Notes under the pieces: generated by a model | Databases searched by the model: none | The model's input: only the letters and a program-made list of their open reading frames with translations | Told to the model about the DNA's origin: nothing | Shown: piece after piece, positions 1-7,152 of the stretch | Layout: the number at the start of each line of letters is the position of its first letter | How positions within the stretch are numbered: the first letter of the stretch is position 1 | Assembly: GCA_020723345.1 (NCBI GenBank) | Contig: DYJA01000002.1 | Coordinates: 424-64,423, forward strand | DNA length: 64,000 bases | Direction of reading: 5' to 3' | DNA from: Candidatus Aquidulcis sp. | GTDB lineage: Bacteria; Chloroflexota; Anaerolineae; UBA4142 | Position numbers and translations under genes: made by a program

Positions 1-366
1 ACGCGCGACGCGGTCTATCGCTACGATCCAGCCGCGCATCGCTTGATCGTTCACGCGCGCGGCGATACGCGCGCCGCGCTGCACGCGGTCGCGCTGATGC
101 AAGATTCGATCTTGCACGCGCCGACGACCATCGTCATCGCGGCGGTGTACGCGCGCACGTCGCGCAAATACGGTGAAGAGCGCACGCCGCGTTACGTCGC
201 GTTGGAAGCCGGACACGCGGCGCAGAACGTCTTGCTGCAAGCCGTCGCGCTCGATCTAGGCGCGGTACCGATTGGCGCGTTTCTGGACGATCAGGTTCAA
301 CAAGCGCTTGGTTTGCCGCGCGATCATCAGCCGTTGTATCTCATTCCGGTTGGACATTCAAAGTGA
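1..366 (+). CDS. SagB-type nitroreductase family protein, C-terminal fragment
   Basis: The frame is open from the first base, so the N-terminus lies outside the window. The 121 visible residues match the C-terminal half of SagB/ThcOx-type nitroreductases: a YRYDPAAHRL hairpin at the start and the flavin/dimer segment GHAAQNVLLQA...GAVPIGAF at about residues 71-95, then LGL and a closing PVG. Family members bind FMN; the azoline oxidases of peptide toxin pathways belong here, but many stand-alone members have unknown substrates. No toxin precursor or cyclodehydratase gene is visible, so a role in peptide modification is not implied. The stop is followed at once by a repeat hairpin. Confidence 0.8.
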   Translation, partial: TRDAVYRYDPAAHRLIVHARGDTRAALHAVALMQDSILHAPTTIVIAAVYARTSRKYGEERTPRYVALEAGHAAQNVLLQAVALDLGAVPIGAFLDDQVQQALGLPRDHQPLYLIPVGHSK

Positions 367-472
367 TCGGGCAATTGGTCGATCAGTGATTGGTCAATCG
401 GTAATCAGTCAACTGGTCGCCCGATTGCCTGATTCCTGATCGCCTGATTGCCCGATCGCTCGATTGACTTGC
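364..472. repeat. Degenerate short-repeat hairpin (gattgcccgat type)
   Basis: The gap after the nitroreductase is filled with iterations of GATTGGTCAATCGG-like words followed by their reverse complements (for example ATCGGGCAATTGG against GATTGCCCGAT). The result is a long imperfect hairpin. Related arrays occur at 6693-6772, 26881-26924 and 50936-51019. No promoter stands out; transcription may run through into the next gene. Confidence 0.75.
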
Positions 473-488
473 CATTTTGGAGGATGTT

Positions 489-1118
489 TTGACGACACCG
501 ATTCGTGAGAAAATGATCGCCCAAGTTGAAGCGTTGCGCGCGGCGTTGCGCGAACGCGATCCGCGCGACTTGGCTTTTCGTTGTGGCGCGGAGTTTAGCG
601 ACGGATTCTTTCGCATCAAGTTTTACGGCGAAACGTACCGCGTTACGTTTCCCGATTTGGAAGTGAGCGTCGACGCGACGAACAAAGCGTGTGGCTTGAA
701 TCGCGCCGCGATGTTTTTGTACTACTTGCAGACCGCCGACGGTTCGCCGTTGAAAGCCAAGTGGGTCGCGTTCCGCGATTTGCCGGGCGGCATGTTTTAT
801 CATCAAGCGTACCAGGGTTACAGTGGGGATCGTCTTGCCAAAGCGATTGACAATCGCGTCGGGGTGTTCGAGCGCGCGGCGAAAAATCTGGACGGAATGA
901 AACTCGCGCTCGGTGATGCCGCGTTCGCGTTCGACGCGCTGCCGCGCGTGCGCGTCGCCGCGGTGTACCACGCGGGCGACGAAGATTTCCCGGCGACCGC
1001 GAACGTGCTCTTCGACGAATCGGCGAGTCACTATTTGCCGACCGACGCGCTCGCGGGCGTCGGCAGCGCGCTCGTGGATCGGCTGATTGGCGCGGAAGCG
1101 AAAGAGGACGTGGAATGA
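489..1118 (+). CDS. DUF3786 family protein
   Basis: About 209 residues. Recognised by the conserved segments FRDLPGGMFYHQAYQGYSGD (middle), GDAAFAFDALPRVRVA and FDESASHYLPTDALAGVGSAL near the C-terminus, which are typical of DUF3786 proteins of anaerobic bacteria. No catalytic function is established for the family. The TTG at 489 is preferred because GGAGG (479-483) lies 5 nt before it; an in-frame TTG at 477 would place the ribosome site inside the gene. The stop overlaps the next start (ATGA at 1115-1118), so the two are translationally coupled. Confidence 0.8.
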   Translation: MTTPIREKMIAQVEALRAALRERDPRDLAFRCGAEFSDGFFRIKFYGETYRVTFPDLEVSVDATNKACGLNRAAMFLYYLQTADGSPLKAKWVAFRDLPGGMFYHQAYQGYSGDRLAKAIDNRVGVFERAAKNLDGMKLALGDAAFAFDALPRVRVAAVYHAGDEDFPATANVLFDESASHYLPTDALAGVGSALVDRLIGAEAKEDVE

Positions 1119-2203
1119 ATTCGTGGCGGACACTCGCGCGGACACACGTCGTCTCTTTCGACAAATGGTTGACGGTCGAGAATCACACTGTCCAGTTGCA
1201 CGACGGACGCGTCATCGAGAATTGGCCCTTTATCGTCACGCCCGATTATATCAACGTGATGATCGAAACAGAGGATGGCAAGTTCGTCGTCTTTCGACAA
1301 ACCAAGTACGCGTTGGAGGGCATGTCGCTCGCGCCGGTCGGCGGGTATTTGGAGCCGGGCGAAGATCCGCTCGCGGCAGCGCAGCGCGAAGTGTTGGAAG
1401 AGACCGGTTATCGCGCGCGCGAATGGATTGCGCTGGGAACCTATCGCGTCGACGCGAATCGCGGCGCGGGCAAGGGCAATCTCTTTCTCGCGCGCGGCGC
1501 GCAGCGCGTCCAAGATCGGAACGCGGACGATTTGGAAGAGCAAGAATTGTTGTTGCTCAACCGCGCGGAGATCGCAGCGGCAATCGCGCGCGGTGAGTTC
1601 AAAGTGTTAGCGTGGCAAGCGGTGATGGCTTTGGGATTGCTATACCTGGATCGAAAATCCAAATTCAAGGAGGAGAAAATGCCAGAGTTGAAACGTTTTC
1701 CTAAAACGCGCGTCGCGTCCGTGACGGAGGTCGGAGCATTTCAAGAAGCGATTCCGCGCGGTTTTCAGAAATTGTTCGCGTGGCTGGGCGCGCAAAACCT
1801 ACAGCCGCTCGGCGCGTCGCTCGGAATTTTCCACGACGATCCCGCCAAGGTTCCCGTCGAGAAACTGCGGAGCGAGTTGTCCGTGCCGGTCGCGCCGGAG
1901 GCGCAGGGTTCCGGCGAGGTGCAGGTGAAAGACATCGCCGCGTTTGACGCCGCGACGATTGTGTACCAGGGCGACGCGAACATCACGCGCGCGTACAATG
2001 AAGTGTACGATTGGCTGCGCGCCCAAGGTTATCGCGATGCCGGATCGCCAATCGAAGTGTACCTCAGCCAACCCGGCGAAGAACTGCGCGCCGAAATCTT
2101 TGTGCCGATTGTCAAAGCGGTCGCGAAAGTCACGCGCAAGGTCGCGAAAAAAGCCGCGAAAAAGGGCGCGAAGAAACCGGCGAAAAAGCGCGCGAAGAAA
2201 TGA
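1115..2203 (+). CDS. NUDIX hydrolase fused to GyrI-like (AraC effector-binding-like) domain with lysine-rich tail
   Basis: One uninterrupted frame encodes two domains. Residues ~1-185 are a NUDIX hydrolase of the ADP-ribose pyrophosphatase type with a complete NUDIX box: G-x5-E, then x7, then REVLEETGY. Residues ~190-340 (MPELKRFPKTRVASV onward) resemble GyrI-like small-molecule-binding domains with AIPRGFQKLFAWL and IEVYLSQPGE segments. The last ~25 residues are an Ala/Lys-rich tail (AKKAAKKGAKKPAKKRAKK), reminiscent of histone H1-like proteins and likely nucleic-acid binding. A strong internal ribosome site before the second domain (1667-1673) means the second half may also be made alone. 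A true fusion, a lost stop codon, or both products are possible. Confidence 0.75.
   Translation: MNSWRTLARTHVVSFDKWLTVENHTVQLHDGRVIENWPFIVTPDYINVMIETEDGKFVVFRQTKYALEGMSLAPVGGYLEPGEDPLAAAQREVLEETGYRAREWIALGTYRVDANRGAGKGNLFLARGAQRVQDRNADDLEEQELLLLNRAEIAAAIARGEFKVLAWQAVMALGLLYLDRKSKFKEEKMPELKRFPKTRVASVTEVGAFQEAIPRGFQKLFAWLGAQNLQPLGASLGIFHDDPAKVPVEKLRSELSVPVAPEAQGSGEVQVKDIAAFDAATIVYQGDANITRAYNEVYDWLRAQGYRDAGSPIEVYLSQPGEELRAEIFVPIVKAVAKVTRKVAKKAAKKGAKKPAKKRAKK
1667..1681 (+). promoter_or_regulatory. Internal ribosome binding site and in-frame ATG for the GyrI-like domain
   Basis: AAGGAGG at 1667-1673 lies 5 nt before ATG 1679-1681, in the same frame as the upstream NUDIX domain. It is one of the best Shine-Dalgarno sequences in the window and sits exactly at the domain boundary, so an independent 174-residue product (1679-2203) is likely. 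Confidence 0.7.
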
Positions 2204-2274
2204 GACACGGAGACGCGGAGATACGGTGACACGGCGACAAGAATCTCCGCGTCGCCGTGTCGCCGCGTCAGTTT
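2203..2274. repeat. 8-bp-period repeat hairpin
   Basis: Iterations of GAGACACG/GAGACGCG/GAGATACG/GTGACACG are followed by the complement GTCGCCGTGTCGCCG, giving a stem with GTGACACGGCGAC. It occupies the whole gap between the fusion gene and the HD-domain gene. Confidence 0.65.
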
Positions 2275-2286
2275 TCAGAAACAACG

Positions 2287-2931
2287 ATGGGTGACGCAGC
2301 CATAGATACAGACGCGATGAAAGCGTTCGTGCGCGAATACTTGACGCGCAGCGAACCAAACATCGCGGCAGGGTACAGCGCGTGGCGACGAAATGGCGCG
2401 GCGCGTTGGGCGCACACGCTGCGCGTCCTCGCCGCCGCGCAACAAATTGCGCGCGCGGAAGGCGCGGATTACGATGTGGTGATTGTCGCCACGATTTTTC
2501 ACGACGTTGCCAAGCTGGACATCGATCAGGACGAACATGCCGAGCGCGGCGCGGCGATTGCGCGCGATTATTTGACGCGCGCCGGGTTCGCCGCCGCTTG
2601 GATCGCGCGCGTGTGTCAGACGATTGTCAATCACGTCGTCGCGCTCAAGCCGGGCGACCGGTTGCCGTTGGAAGATTACATTCTGCGCGACGCGGATCGC
2701 TTGGACGAACTCGGCGCGCTGGGAATCGTGTGGACGGTGATGAACACCGGCATCGAAGCGCCGTCGTACGAGGAGGCGCGCGCGCGGATCGCCAAGTACG
2801 ATCGCGCGACGGCTGAGCGCGCGGTCGCGCGGCTAATAACGCGGACGGGACGCGCGATCGCGGAGCAGCGGCTCAAGTTCATCGACGCGTTTATCGCGCA
2901 GTTGGACGCCGAGATGAACGAAGGGGAATGA
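2287..2931 (+). CDS. HD-domain phosphohydrolase
   Basis: About 214 residues from ATG 2287. It carries the HD-superfamily metal motifs in order: RWAHTLRVL (first His), FHDVAKLD (the HD pair), VNHVVALKPG and RDADRLDELGALG (distal Asp). This arrangement is seen in small HD hydrolases of the YedJ/YpgQ kind, which act on nucleotides or other phosphoesters; the substrate here is unknown. The start is uncertain: ATG 2287 lacks a good Shine-Dalgarno, ATG 2317 is possible, and the upstream frame (from 2257) runs into the repeat hairpin. The stop overlaps the next start (ATGA). Confidence 0.75.
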   Translation: MGDAAIDTDAMKAFVREYLTRSEPNIAAGYSAWRRNGAARWAHTLRVLAAAQQIARAEGADYDVVIVATIFHDVAKLDIDQDEHAERGAAIARDYLTRAGFAAAWIARVCQTIVNHVVALKPGDRLPLEDYILRDADRLDELGALGIVWTVMNTGIEAPSYEEARARIAKYDRATAERAVARLITRTGRAIAEQRLKFIDAFIAQLDAEMNEGE

Positions 2932-3359
2932 CGATGTGGTTCAATCCGATCATGCTGTTCATTTTGCGTTCGCCGTTTCACGGCTTGCTTAGCGGCAACA
3001 CGATGTCGATCACGTACACCGGTCGCAAGAGCGGCAAGGCGTTGACTGTGCCGACGAACTACGTGCGCGACGCTGATTGTTTGCTCGTGACGAGTTTTCG
3101 CCAGCGCACGTGGTGGCGCAATTTACGCGGCGGCGCGCCGGTCACTGTTCGATTGCAAGGTCGCGATTGCTCCGGCATGGCACAAGCGATTGAAGACGCG
3201 GACGCGGTAGCGGAAGGATTGCGCGCGTATTTTCGCCGCGTGCCGCAGTGGGCGAAATATTCCGGCGTGACGGTTGACGCGAACGGCGAGCCGAACGCGG
3301 AATCGCTCGTGCGCGCGGCGCAAGACAAGGTGATGGTGGAGATTCGATTGACGCGCTGA
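2928..3359 (+). CDS. Deazaflavin-dependent nitroreductase family protein (DUF385-like)
   Basis: 143 residues beginning MTMWFNPIM, overlapping the HD gene by 4 nt. The segment ITYTGRKSGKALTVPTNYV followed by TSFRQRTWWRNLRGGAPVTVRLQG is the hallmark of the split-barrel F420-dependent/DUF385 family (Ddn-like). Members use F420 or other flavins, and the substrate is not predictable. Coupling with the HD gene suggests a two-gene operon. Confidence 0.75.
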   Translation: MTMWFNPIMLFILRSPFHGLLSGNTMSITYTGRKSGKALTVPTNYVRDADCLLVTSFRQRTWWRNLRGGAPVTVRLQGRDCSGMAQAIEDADAVAEGLRAYFRRVPQWAKYSGVTVDANGEPNAESLVRAAQDKVMVEIRLTR

Positions 3360-3376
3360 TACGTTCGTGCTAGAAT
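3348..3376 (+). promoter_or_regulatory. Sigma-70-type promoter
   Basis: TTGACG (3348-3353), 17-bp spacer, TAGAAT (3371-3376). It overlaps the end of the preceding gene and lies 22 nt upstream of ATG 3399. Confidence 0.65.
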
Positions 3377-3398
3377 GGTTGGCGAGAGAGAAGGTACA

Positions 3399-3743
3399 AT
3401 GATTCCATCAATGCGTCAGGTTTTGGAAGGATACCAGCGGTTCAATGCTTGGGAATTTGAAGAACGGCGTAGAGAATTATCACATCTAACTGTGGAAAAC
3501 GCCTTGACGCAATTCTTTGAGCTGTGCGATTGGGCGCGCGCTTTGTCACCCAGCACCGAGCGGATCTTTCTCCGTCAGGACACGGCGCACTGGATCGCGT
3601 TGCGGAAGAAACTGCAGCGTGCAGCAAAGGTCATGCGAAATGAAAGAACAACTCGAAGCGCTGCGCGAGGTCAAAGTGTTTCTCGACCGGAACCGAATTC
3701 GGCATTTCGTTTTCGGCGGAATCGCCAACGCGGTGTGGGGTAG
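3399..3743 (+). CDS. Small protein preceding a nucleotidyltransferase; possible antitoxin-like partner
   Basis: Starts MIPSMRQVLEGYQRFNAWEFEERR after GAGAGAAGG. The first ~83 residues look like a compact helical protein (NALTQFFELCDWARALSP, HWIALRKKLQRA). The last ~30 residues (RTTRSAARGQSVSRP...) lie inside the next gene in another frame and have a random, Arg-rich look, so the native end may be near 3645 and the tail a result of a lost stop. I do not recognise a family. The tight overlap with the nucleotidyltransferase and a shared promoter suggest a two-gene module, possibly toxin-antitoxin-like. Confidence 0.5.
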   Translation: MIPSMRQVLEGYQRFNAWEFEERRRELSHLTVENALTQFFELCDWARALSPSTERIFLRQDTAHWIALRKKLQRAAKVMRNERTTRSAARGQSVSRPEPNSAFRFRRNRQRGVG

Positions 3744-4233
3744 ACCGCGCGCGACGCGCGATGCCGATTTCAAAGTGTTGATCGGCGACCGCACGATCGG
3801 TGATTTTGTCGCGCTGGTTGGCGTACGTTTCAGATTCCGCGTGCCTGACCCGGTTGCGTTTGCCAAGCAAACTTACGTCGTGCCGATCAACGCGAGTAAC
3901 CAAATTGGGGTTGATCTGGGAATCGGTTTTTTCCCGTACGAAGAGCAAGCCGTCGCACATGCCATCGTCGTATCGTATCGCGGCGTCAAATTCCCAACGT
4001 GTACTGCAGAGGATTTGATCATTCACAAGGCGATTTCCGAACGCGAGAAAGATTGGAACGATATTGAAGGAGTGCTTGCCCGGCAAGGCGGCAAACTGGA
4101 TCAGTCCTATATTGCGCATTGGCTTGAACAGTTCGCGCAAGCGCTCGAGCGACCGGAACTCGTGACGCGCTACCAGGCATTACGCGAACATGTGCTGGGA
4201 AGAAGCAAGCGGCGAAAGCGCAAACCAACCTAA
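3640..4233 (+). CDS. Nucleotidyltransferase-fold protein (AbiEii/DUF6036-like)
   Basis: 197 residues. FVFGGIANAVWGRPRATRDADF is the GG...(D)xD signature of the nucleotidyltransferase fold (Gly-Gly at the start of the helix, Asp-Ala-Asp as metal ligands). GVDLGIGFFPYEE supplies the third acidic strand, and TAEDLIIHKAISEREKDWNDIEGVL matches the C-terminal helical part seen in AbiEii-type and related proteins. Such proteins act as toxins or uncharacterised transferases. ATG 3640 follows the upstream gene without a gap. The C-terminus is strongly basic (RSKRRKRKPT). Confidence 0.7.
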   Translation: MKEQLEALREVKVFLDRNRIRHFVFGGIANAVWGRPRATRDADFKVLIGDRTIGDFVALVGVRFRFRVPDPVAFAKQTYVVPINASNQIGVDLGIGFFPYEEQAVAHAIVVSYRGVKFPTCTAEDLIIHKAISEREKDWNDIEGVLARQGGKLDQSYIAHWLEQFAQALERPELVTRYQALREHVLGRSKRRKRKPT

Positions 4234-4256
4234 ATAGAAATGATTGCCCCCCAAAA

Positions 4257-4856
4257 TTGAGTGATAGATCCTCAGTGCTCAATCTTGTCTTTCTCTTCAC
4301 CGCCCTCGGTCTTGTCGCCACCTTTGCCGCGCCGTGGTACGAACTGCGCGGCGCGTTCGCGGCGTGGCGGATTGTGGAATGGCACACGTTTTGGCGCGGC
4401 GATTCCGCGTTTCAACTCGCGAGCGTCGTCGCGTCAGATTATCGCGTTCCCGTCGAATACGCGACGGTCGCGCTGCAAGATACGCTCCGCGCGATTTTCG
4501 CTATCGGCGGCGCGCTTGGCGTGTGGCACATCGCCGCGTCAATCGTTTTGCTGATCGCGGGATCCAGAATGCGCTTGCGCGCAGGTGCATCGCGTTCGCG
4601 CGTCGCGTTGGAAGTTATCGTGCTCGTCGCGGTGAACGCGCTCGCGCTCGCTTTGCTGGCGTGGCTGCTCGCGCTGCCGTCGAGCATTACGACGAAAGTT
4701 GATTTCCGTTCGGCGGGAGAAATTCATACCGACACGCTCATCTGGTCGGATCTGAATCTTTTTCCAATCGCGCCTGTGTTGGCAATCGTGAGCGCGGTGG
4801 CGCAAGTGGGCGCGGAAATTTCTGTGGCGCGGGGCTTTGACAGTAGACAGCACTAG
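4257..4856 (+). CDS. Hypothetical multi-pass membrane protein
   Basis: 199 residues from TTG 4257. Hydrophobic segments at about residues 8-28, 80-105, 118-140 and 168-190 predict four transmembrane helices, with a ~50-residue extracytoplasmic loop after the first (PWYELRGAFAAWRIVEWH). No family recognised. The frame and codon use match neighbouring genes, so a real gene is likely, but the start has no clear Shine-Dalgarno. Confidence 0.55.
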   Translation: MSDRSSVLNLVFLFTALGLVATFAAPWYELRGAFAAWRIVEWHTFWRGDSAFQLASVVASDYRVPVEYATVALQDTLRAIFAIGGALGVWHIAASIVLLIAGSRMRLRAGASRSRVALEVIVLVAVNALALALLAWLLALPSSITTKVDFRSAGEIHTDTLIWSDLNLFPIAPVLAIVSAVAQVGAEISVARGFDSRQH

Positions 4857-4865
4857 GGGTAAAAT
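4837..4865 (+). promoter_or_regulatory. Consensus sigma-70-type promoter upstream of hicBA
   Basis: TTGACA (4837-4842), 17-bp spacer, TAAAAT (4860-4865). Near-perfect consensus; it overlaps the 3' end of the membrane-protein gene and would start RNA about 28 nt before hicB. Confidence 0.75.
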
Positions 4866-4899
4866 CGCGATTAAATGAGCGTAGGTTTGGAGGTCGAAA

Positions 4900-5145
4900 A
4901 TGGTTGTGCGCTATATCCATAACGCGTTGAGACATGCCGAATACAAAACGCTTGAGGATGGGACGTGGTTTGCCTCAATCCCAGGTTTTGATGGAGTTTG
5001 GGCGAATGCTGCCACTGTCGAGGATTGCCGCGAGGAATTGGAAGAAGTTCTGGGGGAGTGGCTTGTGTTAAAGATCAGAGACGGAGATCCACTCCCTGCT
5101 GTAGATGGTTTGCAAATTAATATTCGCGAAAAGGTTGCGGCATAA
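4900..5145 (+). CDS. hicB: HicB-like antitoxin
   Basis: 81 residues with the HicB partial RNase-H fold pattern: YKTLEDGTWFASIPGFDGVWANAATVEDCREELEEVLGEW. This short form has no added DNA-binding domain. GGAGG (about 4888-4892) precedes the ATG. It lies directly before hicA with a TAATG overlap. HicB proteins neutralise HicA and often autoregulate; the consensus promoter just upstream would suit a repressible toxin-antitoxin operon. The antitoxin-first order is less common than hicA-hicB but well known. Confidence 0.85.
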   Translation: MVVRYIHNALRHAEYKTLEDGTWFASIPGFDGVWANAATVEDCREELEEVLGEWLVLKIRDGDPLPAVDGLQINIREKVAA

Positions 5146-5360
5146 TGCCGACCAGTCTCGCGCGGCGCGAACTGATTCGTAAATTGAGGACTTTGGGTTT
5201 CGACGGTCCCTTTTCTGGAAGCAAGCATCAGTTTATGGCAAAGGGACAGCGCAAAGTTCGTATTCCCAATCCGCATGGCAGCGGCGATATTTCAGTTGGA
5301 CTTGTCAACGAGATTCGCAAACAGGCGGGCATTGGACAAAAAGAATGGGATGACGCGTAG
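5145..5360 (+). CDS. hicA: HicA-like mRNA interferase toxin
   Basis: 71 residues with the HicA double-stranded-RNA-binding-like fold: RRELIRKLRTLGFDG, then GSKHQFM with the catalytic His28, RIPNPH and DISVGLVNEIRKQAGI, ending EW. Known HicA toxins cleave mRNA. The start codon overlaps the hicB stop (TAATG), giving translational coupling. Confidence 0.88.
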   Translation: MPTSLARRELIRKLRTLGFDGPFSGSKHQFMAKGQRKVRIPNPHGSGDISVGLVNEIRKQAGIGQKEWDDA

Positions 5361-5378
5361 GACGAACCCGGTGACGCT

Positions 5379-6695
5379 ATGCCGATTGTAGAATTTGAAA
5401 CCGCGACCGGTAGTCGTCTTTTGATAAACGTGCGGCGCGAAGCCACTTCAATTTTCGTCGATCAGAAATTGACGCTGAACTATGATCGCGAAGGTCGTCT
5501 GTACAGCGCGTGGATCGACGGGCGCAACTATCGGCGCGGCTTGGATAATCGCGTGCTCGAAAAACAGGAGGGTCCGCATGCCGGACTCTCTTATCGCGTT
5601 CGCCGCGAACTGAGTCCCGACCAGGCGCGCCAATTTCTCGCCGACGCGTACGCGCGCGTTGTGAATTATCGCGCCGCGCTGAACGATCCCGGCACCCATG
5701 TGGTCAGCGAATCCTCCGCGGGCGACGCGCAAACCGCGCGTGACGCGTTGGAGCGCGTGCTGGCGTGTGATGTGGCGCAACTGGAACGCGACCGTGCGAC
5801 GTTTCACATCATCTACAAGCCGATCAACATTTTGCCCCCCGATCAATATCTCGCGCTCGTTCTGCAGGCGACCGAGGGCTGCTCGTACAATCAATGTGCG
5901 TTCTGCGGGTTTTATCGCGACCGCAAGTTTCACGTCAAGAGCGTCGGCGAATTTCAAAAACACATTCGCGACGTGCGCGCGTTCTTCGGCGGCGGAATCT
6001 GTCTGCGTAAATCGATTTTTCTCGCGGACGCGAACGCGCTGATCATTCCTCAAGCGCAATTGCTCCCACTCTTCGACGCGATCAATGCCGAGTTTGCAAT
6101 TCCTCCGCTGCATCCTGAGCGGAGCGGAGCGCAGTCGAAGGGCGCGGGCGACGCGCTGAAAGAGTGGAAGGCGCAGCACCCGATTCACTTTGACGGCATT
6201 TACTCGTTCATCGACGCGTTCAGCACGCGGCGCAAGCGCGCGCGCGATTTCGCGGAACTCGCCGCGCGCGGTTTGCGACGCGTCTATATCGGTTTGGAAA
6301 GCGGCGACACGGAATTGTTGACGTTTCTCGGCAAGCCAAGTAGTCCGGAAGATGTCGCGCGCTTGGTCGCCGATGTCAAAGCGGGCGGTGTCGCGGTTGC
6401 TATCGTCATCCTAGTCGGCGCGGGCGGCGACAAGTACGCGGCACAACATGTGCGGCACACCGTCGCTGTCGTCAACGCGCTGCCGCTCGATCAAAACGAT
6501 CTGATTTATTTCTCCGAACTCGTCGATTATCCGCGTGCGGAACATTCCGCGCTGCTGCACGACGCCAACATCCGCCCGCTGACGATTGGCGAAATCGAAC
6601 ATCAAATGACGCTAATGCGCGCGGGATTCCAATTTCACGATTTTGACCGTGCGCCAAAAGTAAGTTATTATGATATTAGAGAGTTTATCTATTAG
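5379..6695 (+). CDS. Radical SAM enzyme of unknown specificity
   Basis: 438 residues. The Fe-S/SAM motif is EGCSYNQCAFCGFY with Cys168, Cys173 and Cys176 (C-x4-C-x2-C rather than the usual C-x3-C-x2-C). It is preceded by ILPPDQYLALVLQAT and followed by the barrel motifs YIGLESGD and LVGAGGDKY. Similar CxxxxCxxC proteins are annotated only as radical SAM proteins. The N-terminal ~150 residues form a separate domain rich in Arg/Tyr. Residues 245-256 are encoded by a REP-like palindrome (6114-6141) inserted in frame, apparently in a loop. Confidence 0.8.
   Translation: MPIVEFETATGSRLLINVRREATSIFVDQKLTLNYDREGRLYSAWIDGRNYRRGLDNRVLEKQEGPHAGLSYRVRRELSPDQARQFLADAYARVVNYRAALNDPGTHVVSESSAGDAQTARDALERVLACDVAQLERDRATFHIIYKPINILPPDQYLALVLQATEGCSYNQCAFCGFYRDRKFHVKSVGEFQKHIRDVRAFFGGGICLRKSIFLADANALIIPQAQLLPLFDAINAEFAIPPLHPERSGAQSKGAGDALKEWKAQHPIHFDGIYSFIDAFSTRRKRARDFAELAARGLRRVYIGLESGDTELLTFLGKPSSPEDVARLVADVKAGGVAVAIVILVGAGGDKYAAQHVRHTVAVVNALPLDQNDLIYFSELVDYPRAEHSALLHDANIRPLTIGEIEHQMTLMRAGFQFHDFDRAPKVSYYDIREFIY
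6114..6141. repeat. REP-like palindrome inside the radical SAM gene
   Basis: 28 bp, CCTGAGCGGAGC...AGTCGAAGG, the same element as the intergenic copies at 7066-7093, 23589-23617, 23637-23655 and 62069-62107, the ABC-gene copy at 45506-45533 and the pcrA copy at 63797-63814. Here it is in frame and adds residues PERSGAQSKG. Confidence 0.8.
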
Positions 6696-6772
6696 GTAGT
6701 CAGTAATCGGGCAATCAGTCAATCAGTTACCGAGTCCTGATTGCCCGATTGACCGATCGCTGATTGACTAGG
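6693..6772. repeat. Short-repeat hairpin (gattgcccgat type)
   Basis: AGTAATCGGGCAATCAGTCAA words are followed by TGATTGCCCGATTGACC words, giving a long imperfect stem just upstream of the ferredoxin gene. It is the same word family as 364-472 and 50936-51019. Confidence 0.75.
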
Positions 6773-6780
6773 GAGGTTCC

Positions 6781-7035
6781 ATGGCAAAAGGCACGATCAA
6801 AATAGACGAAGTGCGTTGTAAGGGCTGCGAACTCTGCACGACGGTTTGTCCCAAGGATTTGATCCACATGGCAACGCGTTTTAGCGCGCGCGGCTATCAC
6901 CCGGCGACGCTCGTGGATCCGAACGAGCAGTGCACCGGTTGTTTGCTCTGCGCGACGATTTGTCCGGACGTCGCGATCACCGTTTATCGTGAGATGAAAC
7001 CGAAGGCGACTCTCGCGCAACCGGTACCGGCATAA
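6781..7035 (+). CDS. vorD: 2x[4Fe-4S] ferredoxin, delta subunit of 2-oxoacid:ferredoxin oxidoreductase
   Basis: 84 residues with two complete cluster motifs: CKGCELCTTVCP (Cys13, 16, 19, 23) and CTGCLLCATICP (Cys51, 54, 57, 61). GGGAGG lies just before the ATG. It begins the delta-alpha-beta-gamma gene order typical of four-subunit VOR/KOR enzymes and would pass electrons from the thiamine-diphosphate centre to soluble ferredoxin. The tail (KPKATLAQPVPA) is likely disordered. kor rather than vor naming is equally possible. Confidence 0.87.
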   Translation: MAKGTIKIDEVRCKGCELCTTVCPKDLIHMATRFSARGYHPATLVDPNEQCTGCLLCATICPDVAITVYREMKPKATLAQPVPA

Positions 7036-7039
7036 AGAT

Positions 7040-7120
7040 GTGATGCGTGAAACGTGAGGCGTGACCCTTCGACTCCACTACGTTCCGCTCAGGGTGTATC
7101 ACGCACCACGCATCACGTTT
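7040..7120. repeat. Heptamer hairpin with a REP-like palindrome in its loop
   Basis: GTGATGC/GTGAAAC/GTGAGGC repeats (period 7) are matched by TCACGCACCACGCATCACG on the far side. The 28-bp REP-like element (7066-7093) occupies the loop. The whole lies inside the operon between delta and alpha subunits, so it will be transcribed. Confidence 0.8.
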
Positions 7121-7152
7121 CGACAATACTTGCAAAGACGCAAGGAGAGAAA

